From Ischnura elegans (taxonomy: Eukaryota; Arthropoda; Insecta; Odonata; Coenagrionidae), in NCBI RefSeq assembly GCF_921293095.1, contig NC_060259.1:24807812-24871811 (forward strand): DNA of 64,000 nt, read 5' to 3'. The position numbers were made by a program, and so were the translations under genes. Of this stretch, positions 35,099 through 46,399 are shown one piece after another (positions within the stretch are counted from its first letter, which is position 1; each line of letters starts with the position of its first letter). The notes beneath the pieces were generated by a model. That model searched no databases. It saw nothing but the letters and a program-made list of their open reading frames with translations, and was not told the origin of the DNA.

Positions 35099-35390
35099 GA
35101 AAAATTATACTTGCAGCTTCCATGGGGACTGCATAGAGGAGGCCCAATTCCATCCCATAGAAGGCAGATTTCTGCTACCACTTCGGTCGCATTTTAACCG
35201 ACCTTCAAAAATGTCCGCAGCGCGGTGATGTATACAATGCGATTCACTTTTTTCTCAATATTTTCATTATGGTCACTACAAATATGAGGAATAGCATCAA
35301 AGAGATATGAACTTGATAAATCAAATCATCACTATAGTAAATTTCGACTGACATACAATACAAATAATTATACAATATTTTCCCGTGGAA

Positions 35391-35488
35391 CTCGGATCAA
35401 TTTGTCCGTTGGCGACGCGAGTGGCGACTTTTGTAAACCCATTCAAATGCGCGGGGGGTGACAACACCTTTAGAGGCCGACTTGATGA
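35391..35488. repeat. Direct repeat, second copy
   Basis: Contains GCGACGCGAGTGGCGACTTT and CATTCAAATGCGCG, matching 35007-35098 about 385 bases upstream. No terminal inverted repeats were seen between them. A local duplication or two members of a repeat family would both explain it. Confidence 0.75.
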
Positions 35489-35499
35489 TCCTTTTTTTG

Positions 35500-37654
35500 A
35501 AATATTCGAGGGTCGTTCAGTCAGACACGATGTCAAAAAACCGTAAAATAATAATAGTAATAATTAACACACCCATTTTACTGCCCAAAAATTACACCAA
35601 AATACACAGATAATATAAGGAAAATAAGGGAATACTTGGAATTACATTTTACAAAAAAGATCTAAACAAATGTAGTAGACAACAAGTTACTTAAACAAAA
35701 CATTCAGTTGGTGTAAGTGAAAGATAAGTTACGACGCGAAAAAAACATATTCCACATTAAGCCACCGGCTAATAATTTTAAAATACGAAACGCATGATTT
35801 TCCGCCAACTTTTCATGATTTGGTGAAGTCATTAGAGTTTTGGCCCATTGATTCGAGTGAGGAGAACCATTTACTGAGGGAAGGAATCGCTAACTAGCGA
35901 GTAAACTAGTAAGAACCTCCAGCGGGCCCTACAAACGACCGAGGAATGCGGCGAAGCGCTCGCTATTACAGGGTATCCAACCAATCAAAGCAGAAAAATT
36001 CATGCATAATACCCAGTTTTCCATTCAAAACATGCACCACAAGAGTCTTATACAGAGAACCACGTCCGTCACTTATCTTCCATTTCAAGAAAGGCAAAGT
36101 GATCGTTCTCTCATTGTAGGCAACTTCTCCACTTTGAGAGAGACTCGTTTTCAAAGGAGCAACGCGGAGCAACGATACACAGCGGCTTACTTCACTCTTC
36201 CCCCAGAATACTCCTCCACTATTCCCTACACAATACCCATTCATTCGAGCTTGCTCCGTAAACGCTTTGTACGTTTTTAACCGGTACCAACTGGTTACTT
36301 CCATTAAATTTTAATGGGTTTACTTTCACACCAGTCAATTGGCTTCTCTGAAGAATCTCCTTGTTCGTCTTTCATGAATCATTTTCTCAACCTTCGGACT
36401 ATTTAATGCCCTCACTTTTTACAGCACATACAGGAGATATTCACTCTCAGATCGAAAAAATGCCTCTTTCAATGAAACTTTATTTCATGAGTGCTTTAGC
36501 CATGGATGAAGGGTGGCATACTATGACGAGTCATAACGAGTGCAAATTTTAGGCGATATACTTCCGTTGAGGAAGAAGCAACATTTGGAAGATTATTAGC
36601 GGAAAATTAGAGGGATGTGAGGTTATGCGGAATGTTTATGTTCAGGTAATGGATAATTGATTTAATGTATTTGAATTTTTTTTCAGGTGATATTTTTATT
36701 TTAAACGCAACCTTTACGCTGTGGGATAGACATGGCAAAAAGCTCCATCATAGTTTTTTGGGCAGCCAATATTCAAATATTAAAGCATCGTGAACTTTCC
36801 ACCTACGCAAATATGCAATGATTTTCCTCAGCAAAAATGATTTGATTATTGCTTGGCGATAAGGCACAGAAATTTTATCGACTCAATGAGAAGTGGTAGG
36901 TACCTATTTTGGAATTTAAGACAGGGAGATGTGAGATAACATTAGGGAAATTTTACCCAATAATCAATAAATACAGCGGCGTAACGACAACTAACTGCAT
37001 TGAAATAAATACTTGGAATTATCTGCGATTATAAAATTTATTACGAATTAGGTTTCAACACTACAACACCGTGAGGGTGAATTGCCGAAAAGCCTCCATC
37101 AATATTCTCTTCACCACCACCACCCCTTTCTCCGGTTTTTCCAGGCATTATCTTTTACTCTTCTCTCTTCCGTTCGCTTTCTTCTTCAGGTTTTCCCATC
37201 CCCTCCCCTCCTCTCACTCTTTAATTTCCCCCACTCCAGGAAAAAGTTGTATAAATTTAATCCACTACACACTATTTGCACCTTGAAGATGGTGTAGTAT
37301 CATTGAAACCTAGGTCGTAATCAATTTTATAATTGTGGAAAATTGCAAGAACTTATTAAATATGGAAAAATTCCACTCCATCACGCTAGAATCTTCGGGT
37401 TTTATTAGACAAATAACAACATTAAAACTTGGTCATAGAAGTGCACTGCTATTAATGCGCATCTTGAAGTACAAGAATCTACCCCCTCTGCAAGTGAAAC
37501 CCATCTCCACCCTCCGGCCCCCCGTAAAAAAATTTCTGACTACGACCTTGTGTGGGCATAAAGCCCAGTCAAAAATAATCTAATTTTCAGACGTGGAAAA
37601 AAATTATTAGCCAGCCATTCAGCGAAAAAGGGGTTTCTTAGCTTTCCGAACAGG
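35500..37654. other. No gene identified
   Basis: Contains a 112-codon minus-strand frame (35966-36304) without recognisable motifs, and an overlapping plus-strand frame. Neither can be supported as a gene. Otherwise AT-rich. Confidence 0.4.
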
Positions 37655-38010
37655 GACAACAAACCCTCCATTCCTCTCTCCTATCCGCTAGCCTTTTCAT
37701 AGCGACGTATTTCTTCTCTATTACATCCTTTGTAACATGTTCTATGTAACTCATTCGGGGCCGTTCCGTGCCCTTCTTCCCTTCCACCTGTCCCTCTACG
37801 GTTGTTTCATCAAGCCATCATGTCTCATAATGTGCCCACCTAAGTTGTCCCATCTCCTCCCTAACGTTTATAGAAGACAATTCTTTTCTCCCACTCTTCT
37901 CAGCACTTCCTCGCTACTTAACACGGCCGATCCCTTTTATCTTCATCATTCTTCGGTAGCACCAAATTTCGAATGCTTCCACTCTAAACTTCTCTGCTTC
38001 CGATAATACT
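37655..38010 (-). pseudogene. LINE reverse-transcriptase C-terminus, relic 2
   Basis: On the minus strand broken frames read VEAFEIWCYRRMMKIKGIGR, then TTVEGQVEGKKGTERPRMSY. These are the same LINE family segment as 33345-33805, including the glycine- and basic-rich GKKG.GRPR linker seen in such elements. Stops and frame changes are present. Confidence 0.85.
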
Positions 38011-38402
38011 GGAACAGAATGAAAATGGAGGGACAGAAAAACAAGACTGTTTGAAGAAAATTACGGCAGAAGAGAATACTTCATCGTAATGGTGAGATGA
38101 TGAATAGAAAGCTTCTCCAAGCAAACCGGTCAAAATGACTTTTGAAGGCTTCATCTAAAAGTTCAACCGAAAGCGACGAATACCCAAACCGACTTCTACA
38201 ACGAACACAAGCCCTGAATGGGATCCTCAACACCCGCGGCCACTCTCCAGCTCCGTAAAATCATGCACATTCACACTCTCTTCATTCGGCATCGCCCGAC
38301 AATCGGATCCAATCGCCTTAGGGAATCACCGCAGAGCGAAACGCAACGAGAGAGGGCTCGGGGACTGGCTCGCTTTGAACTGTGGCGAGGCGTGGGAGGA
38401 GA

Positions 38403-38457
38403 GAGGGGGGAGGGGCGGGGGGGGGGGGGAAGGGAGGCAACGGGGGTGGGGGGAGAG
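38403..38457. repeat. G-rich low-complexity tract
   Basis: Purine-only run with a 13-base G block (38417-38429) and several further G runs on the plus strand. Composition alone makes quadruplex formation possible. No repeat ends are seen. Confidence 0.7.
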
Positions 38458-38821
38458 GAAATCATGGAAAGAGAGCCCTGAACTGGAGCGCAATACTCTA
38501 CAACGGAGCAGCCGATGGAAAATGTAATTTGGGCCTGAAAGACGGAATCACCTCAAAGCACGCGAAATGACTTTGAATGAGGCGCCAAACAATAAGAGGG
38601 ATGGAATTTGGGGGATTGGGACCGTAAATGTATGCAAACAAGTTTACGGCGGGGGAAAAGAGAAAACAGGAAGAATTTCGAGGAAGATGAAAGAGTGTCG
38701 GGCGACGAGGAATCAGGATGAGAAATATCCGAGAATTCCGCGCTTCACCAACGGCTTCACGGATTATACTTCGCATATCTATCAAAGAATACACTCAGTC
38801 TAAAATAAGCGCGAAATAAAT

Positions 38822-38959
38822 GAAATAGAAAAGCGTGCGGCGCAATTCGTTAAAATCTGCTGCGAGCGAACAGAGGTCGTCGAACAGCTTTTATACGAAT
38901 TAGGTTGGGAGCCCCTAGAGATTCGGAGGCTGCGTGGTAGCAAGATAAATAAAACCTAA
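38822..38959 (+). pseudogene. LINE C-terminal fragment, relic 3 (different family)
   Basis: An open stretch of 45 codons reads EIEKRAAQFVKICCERTEVV then EQLLYELGWEPLEIRRLRG. This matches the tail of jockey/CR1-like LINE reverse transcriptases (RRAARFV....S.V..ML..LGW..L..RR). It stops at TAA just after NKT. The upstream reverse-transcriptase motifs are not recognisable nearby, so it is a 5'-truncated or decayed copy. Confidence 0.78.
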
Positions 38960-39773
38960 TTTCATGAGTGCTTCAGCCATGATACATTATAATGAACTAT
39001 CATAAGTTAAAAAGTTAATCCTAAATACACCTATTAAGGGAGAAAAAATAACTTTTGAAATGTAAAGGTATGCGGATAATCAAAATTTTCGCAATGCAAT
39101 AAAAGCATTGCAAGAAAATTGTCTACATATCATAGGATTGCTTAGGCCATTAAGAACATACAACTTGTAGAGTGATACGGTGGACATCATCTTAGAGCAA
39201 CATTATATTTCCAGGTCCAAGAGAAACGATAAAATAAGCGAGATATTTCCCTAAACGAATAGATATAAAAAAGCAATCAAAAAAGCCTAACCAAAAAGGA
39301 TTTACTTAAATCCTAGGTAGAACTCAGGCAGTCAAACTCTTACAGCGAGCGCCTGATTTTTGCAGCATTCTCGCAGGGTTAACGGCTAGTTCCCTAAGAC
39401 GTGCCACCACACATCTATTGAGGTGGGTTTCGGGTAAAAATGCAGATGCCGTCACTTCTACAAAAATTTTTTACAGTTGGTATTTACGCCGGACTCGAGT
39501 CATTTACCAAAACGAAAAACAATTCGACGCCGCTCCAAGCATCCAGTGGAGAAGATTATTTTATTTCACTGTGGTGAAAGCTAATCATGCTGATGTGAGT
39601 TATGTAAGGAACCTTGATTGGATTAAGGACTCATTAATCAATAAATTGGGACAGTGGCAGCCTAGTGGGTAGAGAGCTTGGATGCTGATCGAAGGATTTA
39701 ATAAAGGAAGAGTTCAACTCCCGAGTGAATCCTTCGGATGAATAAAATCCTCGAAGGGCGAGGTGGCCCAGGG

Positions 39774-40152
39774 CAGGGGTCTTCAAACTATGGCTCGCGG
39801 GCCACATCCGGCCCGACACATAATTTCATGCGACCCGCCAAGCAAATCCCTGTGTGTTGGCTACAATTTGCTCAACTAATCTGACACCTGGTTTTAAATA
39901 AATTTTGAAGTCAAAATGACTGTATCATTCGTCACATTAATTTGATTTCTAAAAACTAAAGGCAGAAATCTATTTAGTTTACCCTGATTTTTTTCCAACA
40001 AAGTATTTTTTCATTTTTACATGTTTATTCTCTAATTTTTGAAGAAATGAAATTACTGGCAATGATTTTTTTCATTCATTATTTCCCTCGGCCCGCACAA
40101 ATGTGGGAAATATATAATGTGGCCCTTGCATTCAAAAGTTTGGAACCTCCTG
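39774..40152. mobile_element. hAT-type MITE (379 bp)
   Basis: It begins CAGGGGTCTTCAAACTATGG and ends in the diverged inverse (AGTTTGGAACCTCCTG). The text GGGCCACATCCGGCCC just inside the left end, and GTGGCCC inside the right, are typical of hAT ends. The flanking 8-mers agree poorly. No coding capacity. Confidence 0.75.
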
Positions 40153-41753
40153 ACCTAGAGAAAGGAATTTATCCCCCACTCTAAAAACATCACAGTCCCT
40201 TCAATCCTTTTAAAAAAAGATTATACTGTTCTTAGAAGACCAGAGTTTAGGAGAGTTTACTATTTTTCTTTTTTGTTGTTATGAAAGCTTTCTATTCTTA
40301 TACGTGTTCGTTACGATTTGTATTGAAACTTATATTTTTTTTAATAATATTGAATATTTTGAGTGTTGTTGTCAAAAAAATTTTCTTGTGAAGCCACGAA
40401 ATGATTTCTTTAAAACGGAAAAAAATATTTTTTGTATCGCTGATATGGAATATTTTGTGTAAATCATATTTGTTTTCAGAGCAGAATATGGTAAGTATTT
40501 TCTTTGCTCTTATGGTTTACCCTAGAGTATAATAAGCCTTCATTCATTGACGGTTAGGAGAGTTTTCCACGTTATGATACCATGTTTTTTATGACTTCGC
40601 AAATGAACAATTTCCACAACGAACATTGTAGCTATGGGTTACATGTGATTTAAATCTACTAAAAGCTGCATCAAACTCCAGCCTCATGGTTGCTTTAATA
40701 CTTCATTGTAAGAGTAACCTCGAATCTAATGTACCTTTGGTCATCTTCGGTGATGTATGCACAATTTTATTTTAAAGGCTATCATATATACTATGGAAGC
40801 GACGAAGAGTATTCATTAACATATGCGATGAAAATATTCCTTCTAAAAAAACTAAACGTAAAAACTTGGCACTTAAATTGAATTGTCCTTTACTCCCGCA
40901 TGTTCACTATGGCCCAATATTGACGAGAAACTTCTACTTCCCGAGTTGTTCTTCCCAACGGCTGACTCATTACCAGTTTCGCGCTTAATTTTATCGCGGA
41001 AAGGAAGTTCATCGATACGTAAGGCCGGCGAAAACTATATCCTGGACGAATTCGCGTAGAGGATTTAAGCTATAAAAGAAGGAGATAAATGTAAAATTGA
41101 AGTGCTTGGTTAAACTTGAGTAATATAACACTATTTTTCCATTAGTAATTCCTTTCGTTGAAAGGTAAAATGCAGCTTCTGTACACATATTAATAGGAGA
41201 CTAAAACTAACTGATATTGAGCTGGTTTACAAGATAAGTTGTTGCTTTCTATTCACAGGGTATCGGTTCGGATTTAGAGCGATGGTTGACATATCAGATG
41301 GACTCTAAAGCGTACTAGAGTGCACATCGGAGGAATCTTCAAGATCACATTAGCAAGCAGGATTCTTGGGGTTTAGCATGGATGTAAGAATAACTCCAGT
41401 CAATATGCAACATACTTTTGTTTCAAACTGAGAAACCGAAAACACACATAAAAATTTCTGTCTTTCCAGCGGAGGTAATGCAAACCCAAATCCCCAATTA
41501 CATCACGTGAACAAATTTTTTCACATATATCAATGTTTCCTCTAAAAATTTTCGCGGAAAAGATGCCGGAAAAGAGGAGTCACCGACAGGATGTTTCCAC
41601 CAATGATGCTTCCGACGCGCGAGGGACGCGGAGAGAAATAGAACTTCCGCTCCCAACGCACCCCACATCTCAAGCCAGACTTCCGGACCGGACTTTTCCG
41701 CAACAACTCGTAACGCAACGCTTGCAATCACCAAATGTACACATAGTTCCAAC
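40153..41753. other. No gene identified
   Basis: AT-rich. Overlapping short frames on both strands at 41498-41791 shadow one another and show no domain. Confidence 0.4.
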
Positions 41754-41812
41754 ATGAGGGGCATAGGGGAATGAGGGGCAAGTGTACGCATCTAGCAAAC
41801 AATTATAAAAAC

Positions 41813-42300
41813 CGGGGCTGGCTTAAGTGGTAAGCAAAGTACGCGGCCGCGTAGAGCGCCAAACAAAAGGGGGCGCCTAAGCGCTCAGTCCAATCTTCAG
41901 TACTAATCAAACAAGGAGATTATATGTTGATGGTTGATTTACTCCACGAAATTATTGTAGAAGTAAGGATATAGCCTAATTGGGGATACCCACATCACCA
42001 CTTCTCGGGTTATTGTTGTATCCAAATGGATTCGTCCGTCACCTACCGACTCATTCGTAACAGTACTCAGAAATTTTACACAAAATTAGCTTTTAAGCTC
42101 TAAAAATATCACATACAATAAATGAGTGTAAGGATGTTACAAGTTCGCGCTTGATATTAAGGTCTCGACCCTTATTCCTAAAGTATTTGTATTAATTCCA
42201 AATGTATCTAAAGAGAATCTCTGCTACCTTTCAAGTTATTTTTAGGGGGGCGCCGGAGTGTTGTTCGCTTTCACCAGAAAAATGTCAACAACCTGCCCTG
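41813..42300. mobile_element. hAT-type MITE (488 bp)
   Basis: It begins CGGGGCTGG and ends CCTGCCCTG. The flanks ATAAAAAC (41805-41812) and ATAAAAAT (42301-42308) agree at 7 of 8. Inside the left end is AGTACGCGGCCGCGTAGAGC, and inside the right end a GGGGGGCGCCGG stretch. No coding capacity. Confidence 0.78.
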
Positions 42301-43358
42301 ATAAAAATTATGCATTCAGGTTCAAACAATAATTTTTGCTTTTACATGATTTGTTCTCTGTAACATGTACTACAATAATTATCTTTCACTGCTGCAGAGG
42401 AAATGAAAAACTGCCATTATTCATCAAAATGTAAGAGAAAAACAAATAGGAATGTTGCCCCTCATGTGGGGCAAGTGTTCTACCCTCGTGGGGTATGAGT
42501 CCAAATAATAGCTTTCAAATGTGAACTTTCCCTTTCCAGAATATGTTATGCAAGGTTCTTACCTCAATATTTTACGTTCAAAATACATCACCCGATCAAC
42601 AATTGGTCGATCTGAGTACAATTGTTTCACAAGCTACACGGTGATAGTCAGTTCTTCCGGTGACGTGAATTCCCTATAGTGCATTCTCAGTGGTGGAAGT
42701 TTGAACAGGATTGCATGGACATGAAGGTGGTAAATGAGTTGAGGGAGGACTATTTGATGGTAACAAACCTTCTCCGCCTTCTATGGTCATTCTCTCTCCC
42801 GGATGTCCCTCTTTTTCGATTTCATCTCCTCCTCGATTCGGATCCAACTTGTCTGTAACCAATGACGGTAGGAAATCAACCTTATTAAACAGTTATGTAT
42901 CAATTGAGTAAGTACTGCAAGTCTAAAATCCCTTTGCTCCATTCCTGACGGTTGCAGCTTTCCCATGGGCCCTCCCAAACAACATTGCTACTTAAAACTG
43001 GGCGATTCCTCTCACGGGGTTAGATGCAGTCCATTTATCACTCTCAGATTTGTAGAAACATTACAGAGGGCCAAAAAATGTTTTATCTACTGGCTGAGCA
43101 TTGTGTGAGCTATGAATAAGTAAAGATATTATATGGATAAGGTGAGTCTTACAAAATTCTATTGCAGGAAGGGAAAAATAGGAGGTACGGTTGTATAAAA
43201 TGAAAAAAACTGGATCATCATCACAGGGTTTTGCATTTTCCTTAAAATGTTTCACCAAGGCAATATAGTCGTTTGAATTTATGAATATCGAATCACTTGT
43301 TAGAAAAAGAGTTCATGGAGGTGCTCCATCTTATTTTTCAAACACTTTCTCGGTAAAT

Positions 43359-43535
43359 AAGGGCTGGCGGAATGTACAGGGGTAGTTTGACGACAGCAGG
43401 CAGTATTATGCATATCTAAGAATACAACGCACCTAAAATTCTGGAATTAAGAAAAAATTTTTGGATTCCCGATCATTAAATGACATAGTTTCCATTGCAA
43501 ATATGGCCTCAACAGTTTTACGCAGCGACAAAATT
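43359..43535. repeat. Tandem duplication, first 177-bp unit
   Basis: The unit starts AAGGGCTGGCGGAATGTAC and ends near TTTTACGCAGCGACAAAATT. The second unit starts at 43536 and is split by the hAT element at 43601-46599, resuming at 46600 and ending near 46714. Restored over the gap, the two units differ at only scattered positions. Confidence 0.88.
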
Positions 43536-43984
43536 AAGGGCTGGCGGAATGTACCGGGGTAGTTTGACGACAACAGGTAGTATTATGCATATCTAAGAAT
43601 TAGTGAAGGGTCAATTCCAAAATTTTATCGATTCCGATCCCGATTCTGACATTTCGATTCCGATTCTACCGATACCGATTCCATCGGTTCTGATGCCATT
43701 GGCTCCAAGAAAAATATCACTTAATTCCAGGCAACAAGAAAACCACTTTAAAAATATTACTCTGTGAAAGAGTCAGTCAAACAAAAGCATCTTTCATATC
43801 ATCACTATGTAATTAAAATATAATAGCTAAATTTCAAAACAGAACATACCTGAAAAGTGGTGTTACATGATAGGTATTACTTTAGAATACATATTAGCAC
43901 TCATGTTTAAAATTAAAATAAAAGTATCTCCTTTAATATCTTTTATTGATAACATCTTATCATTATCAATAATGTCTCACAAAT

Positions 43985-44262
43985 TTAGTCTCCTTTTACA
44001 GACTTTAAATTTTTGCTCAGAAAGCAAAGCATCTTCACTCTGTCAGGATAAAGCCTGTTGCATTTTTCATCACATATTTTTCCTGCAGAACTAAATGTCT
44101 TTCACTGAACACAGTGAATGGCGGTATGGCAAGAAATCTCTTCACAAATACTTTCAGCCTTGGGTAGGAGATACAAGTCTTTCAGTATTTCCCAGGGAAG
44201 GAATTTGGTGGTGCATTCATCTATGATAAATAAGCTTCCACTTCAGCTTCAACAGTGTTTGC
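43985..44262 (-). pseudogene. Relic of hAT transposase C-terminal dimerisation domain
   Basis: Minus-strand frames give, in order, VEAEVEAYL, a stop, LPKAESICEEIS, then after a frame change FSSAGKICDEKCNRLYPDRV and MLCFLSKNL. This matches the hAT family C-terminus (EV..YL... P...VFS.AG.....KR..L.P..V..L.FL..NL). A stop and at least one frameshift make it non-functional. It lies inside the bounded hAT element and supports that class independently of the ends. Confidence 0.85.
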
Positions 44263-44356
44263 TATGGTGACTTTGGGTACTTTTCCAAATGCATCACTGT
44301 ATCTTGACTATATACCTGTCACATGGTCCCTAGTCTGCATTTGCTCCTTCGAAATA

Positions 44357-46399
44357 TAAAAGGGATTTCCAAGTAGCACTTTTTGATCTCGAGTCGAGTT
44401 GAAAATTACTCGCAAGTATCGAGTTGAGTATGATATTTCTGAACCAGGCAATACAGCAATGCATACTACAATATATTCTACTCCAATTTTCTATCATGAA
44501 TGTCTAGCTTAATGTAAGAAGGAAAATATAATGAGGATCGTTGATGGTAATTGCCAGAAGTAGGAGATGAATGAAAATTAATGTGTCTTCAACTGTTCCA
44601 TAGGGAAAATTTAAATTATTTAACCCCAAGTAATATGTCGACCATAAATATGTATCCAAACTACAAGGGAGAGCCCTGAGTATAGTAATTTTCACAGCTA
44701 TAATAAAGATTACATACTAAGTATATGAATCATGTAATATTTGGCCCTTTCAAATTCTCAAGCAGAATATCCAATTATTCTACATGCTCAGCCAGCCGGT
44801 TTTGACACCTCCATGTCACAGTATTACTGCCTGCAGAAAATTGGCTTTCGCTGCACACTTGTGTGACTGGGCAAGTACTTTCCTACCAAAATTGCAAGAT
44901 TTTGGAGACTGGAATTTTTATTAAAAATTATATCAACGATTTATTTGGACCTTGAATCTTCATGGAATTCAAGTGGACGTAGCGAACGAACTATAGAACT
45001 AAACTTTAGTTTTGTAGAGCCAAAAAAATTCTATACTTCTCACGTCATTTAATCAGCGTTAAAATCTCTTGCTTTTTTTAAGTTCAAGAAAGAAACTAAA
45101 CGCTACAAAAGAATATCACATCGGACGGACGCAGTAATAAAAAAGGCTAAAAGATGCCTTGTGATATGAAAACTTCCCCTTCCGCGCGACTCACCTCGGC
45201 GAAGGTGGAAAGGGAAAAAGGGTATCAGTTGTTGCCTTTCATGGAAACAGTTCATTTTTCTCTCTCTTAAGCATACTGACTTAATTTCTTCACTTTACTT
45301 CAATACCCGAGCCATATTTCTTATGCGTGGGATGGTTCCGAAAAATATCCAATCCTTAGTATTTTCTTTCGAGTAATGCGCTAAATGGCCAAGTCGATCT
45401 ATACATAATCCTTTTTAACATCCTCAGTTTAGTGTTTTAAGTCAATTAAGACGATTATCCATGCTTTACATGACGATTTTCAAGACTAATGTTTTAAAAA
45501 ACTTGAAAAATCGGCCTCAGTTACCGAGCCTCAGAGGTCCGCGGCGTGTAGGTCAGCCTTGACGAGCGATTGAAAAATCGCTCTTATTTCTTTCGTCGCA
45601 AACGTTTTTTTACAAATATTTGTATTTAGTACTCCTTAAAAATCTCTCATTTATATTGTGGTCCAAATTTTTCGAGTTATATTTTAGATAATGTCTACTT
45701 TATGTCAAATTTCACGTGAAAAACGGGTCGGCCATTTGCGTTGTAAAACCAGACAAATGAGAGCCAAAATCTTCAAAAGTCATTGAAAGTATAGGCAAAG
45801 CACCAGGTCAAAGGAATATTGCGTTTTTTTATTCCATAAAACGCATACCAACGAAAAACCACCTGGATAAATTCAAAGATTTTTTGAGGAAAAACGATAT
45901 CTCGCGTGGCATTGAAAAATTGGTCATGTTTGGGCCACTGTATCTCACTAAAAGGTCGTATTTATTTAAAACGGCATATAAATCTATATCTGGTAATAAT
46001 TTATGAGTATTTACGCTAAGTTTCAAGTCTCTGTCCCCAAAAAGGTCATTTTGGACTTCATTCCAGATTTTTCCGATTTCGGACCAGTGCGCGCCGGGTA
46101 GGAAGACGAACGGCCGCCGCGGCTGCCGTAAAGGTATTCGGCGCCCATGTCGACAACTATAGTGTATTCGGCAAGCTGAAACTGCCAGGCCAAGGCATTA
46201 GAATGACTTATCGGCTTTAAAAACTGCGTTATTACATGAGTTTCATGATAGCGCTTCCTGTCGGCAGATCGCTGGACCTACTAGACTCGAAAGCTCTGTA
46301 ACCTTAACTACTCGACACGACATTCGTAATGCTACTCGAAACCCTCGAGTTGAGTACCAACTACTCGACTTGAATTTTCGAGTACTCGCACATCACTAG
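44357..46399. mobile_element. Inner inverted-repeat element with CTCGAGT motifs
   Basis: The left side has CTCGAGTCGAGTTG and TATCGAGTTGAGTA (44389-44430). The right side has CTCGAGTTGAGTAC, CTACTCGACTTG and TACTCGCACATCACTA (46340-46399). The right end TAGTGATG (inverse) is of hAT type. The left end is diverged, and I found no clean 8-bp duplication. It lies within the hAT element and explains most of its length. Confidence 0.6.

Noticed and set aside
35966..36304. 112-codon minus-strand frame
   Set aside because: No motif recognised, a long antisense frame (36002-36280) shadows it, and no splice or promoter context supports it.
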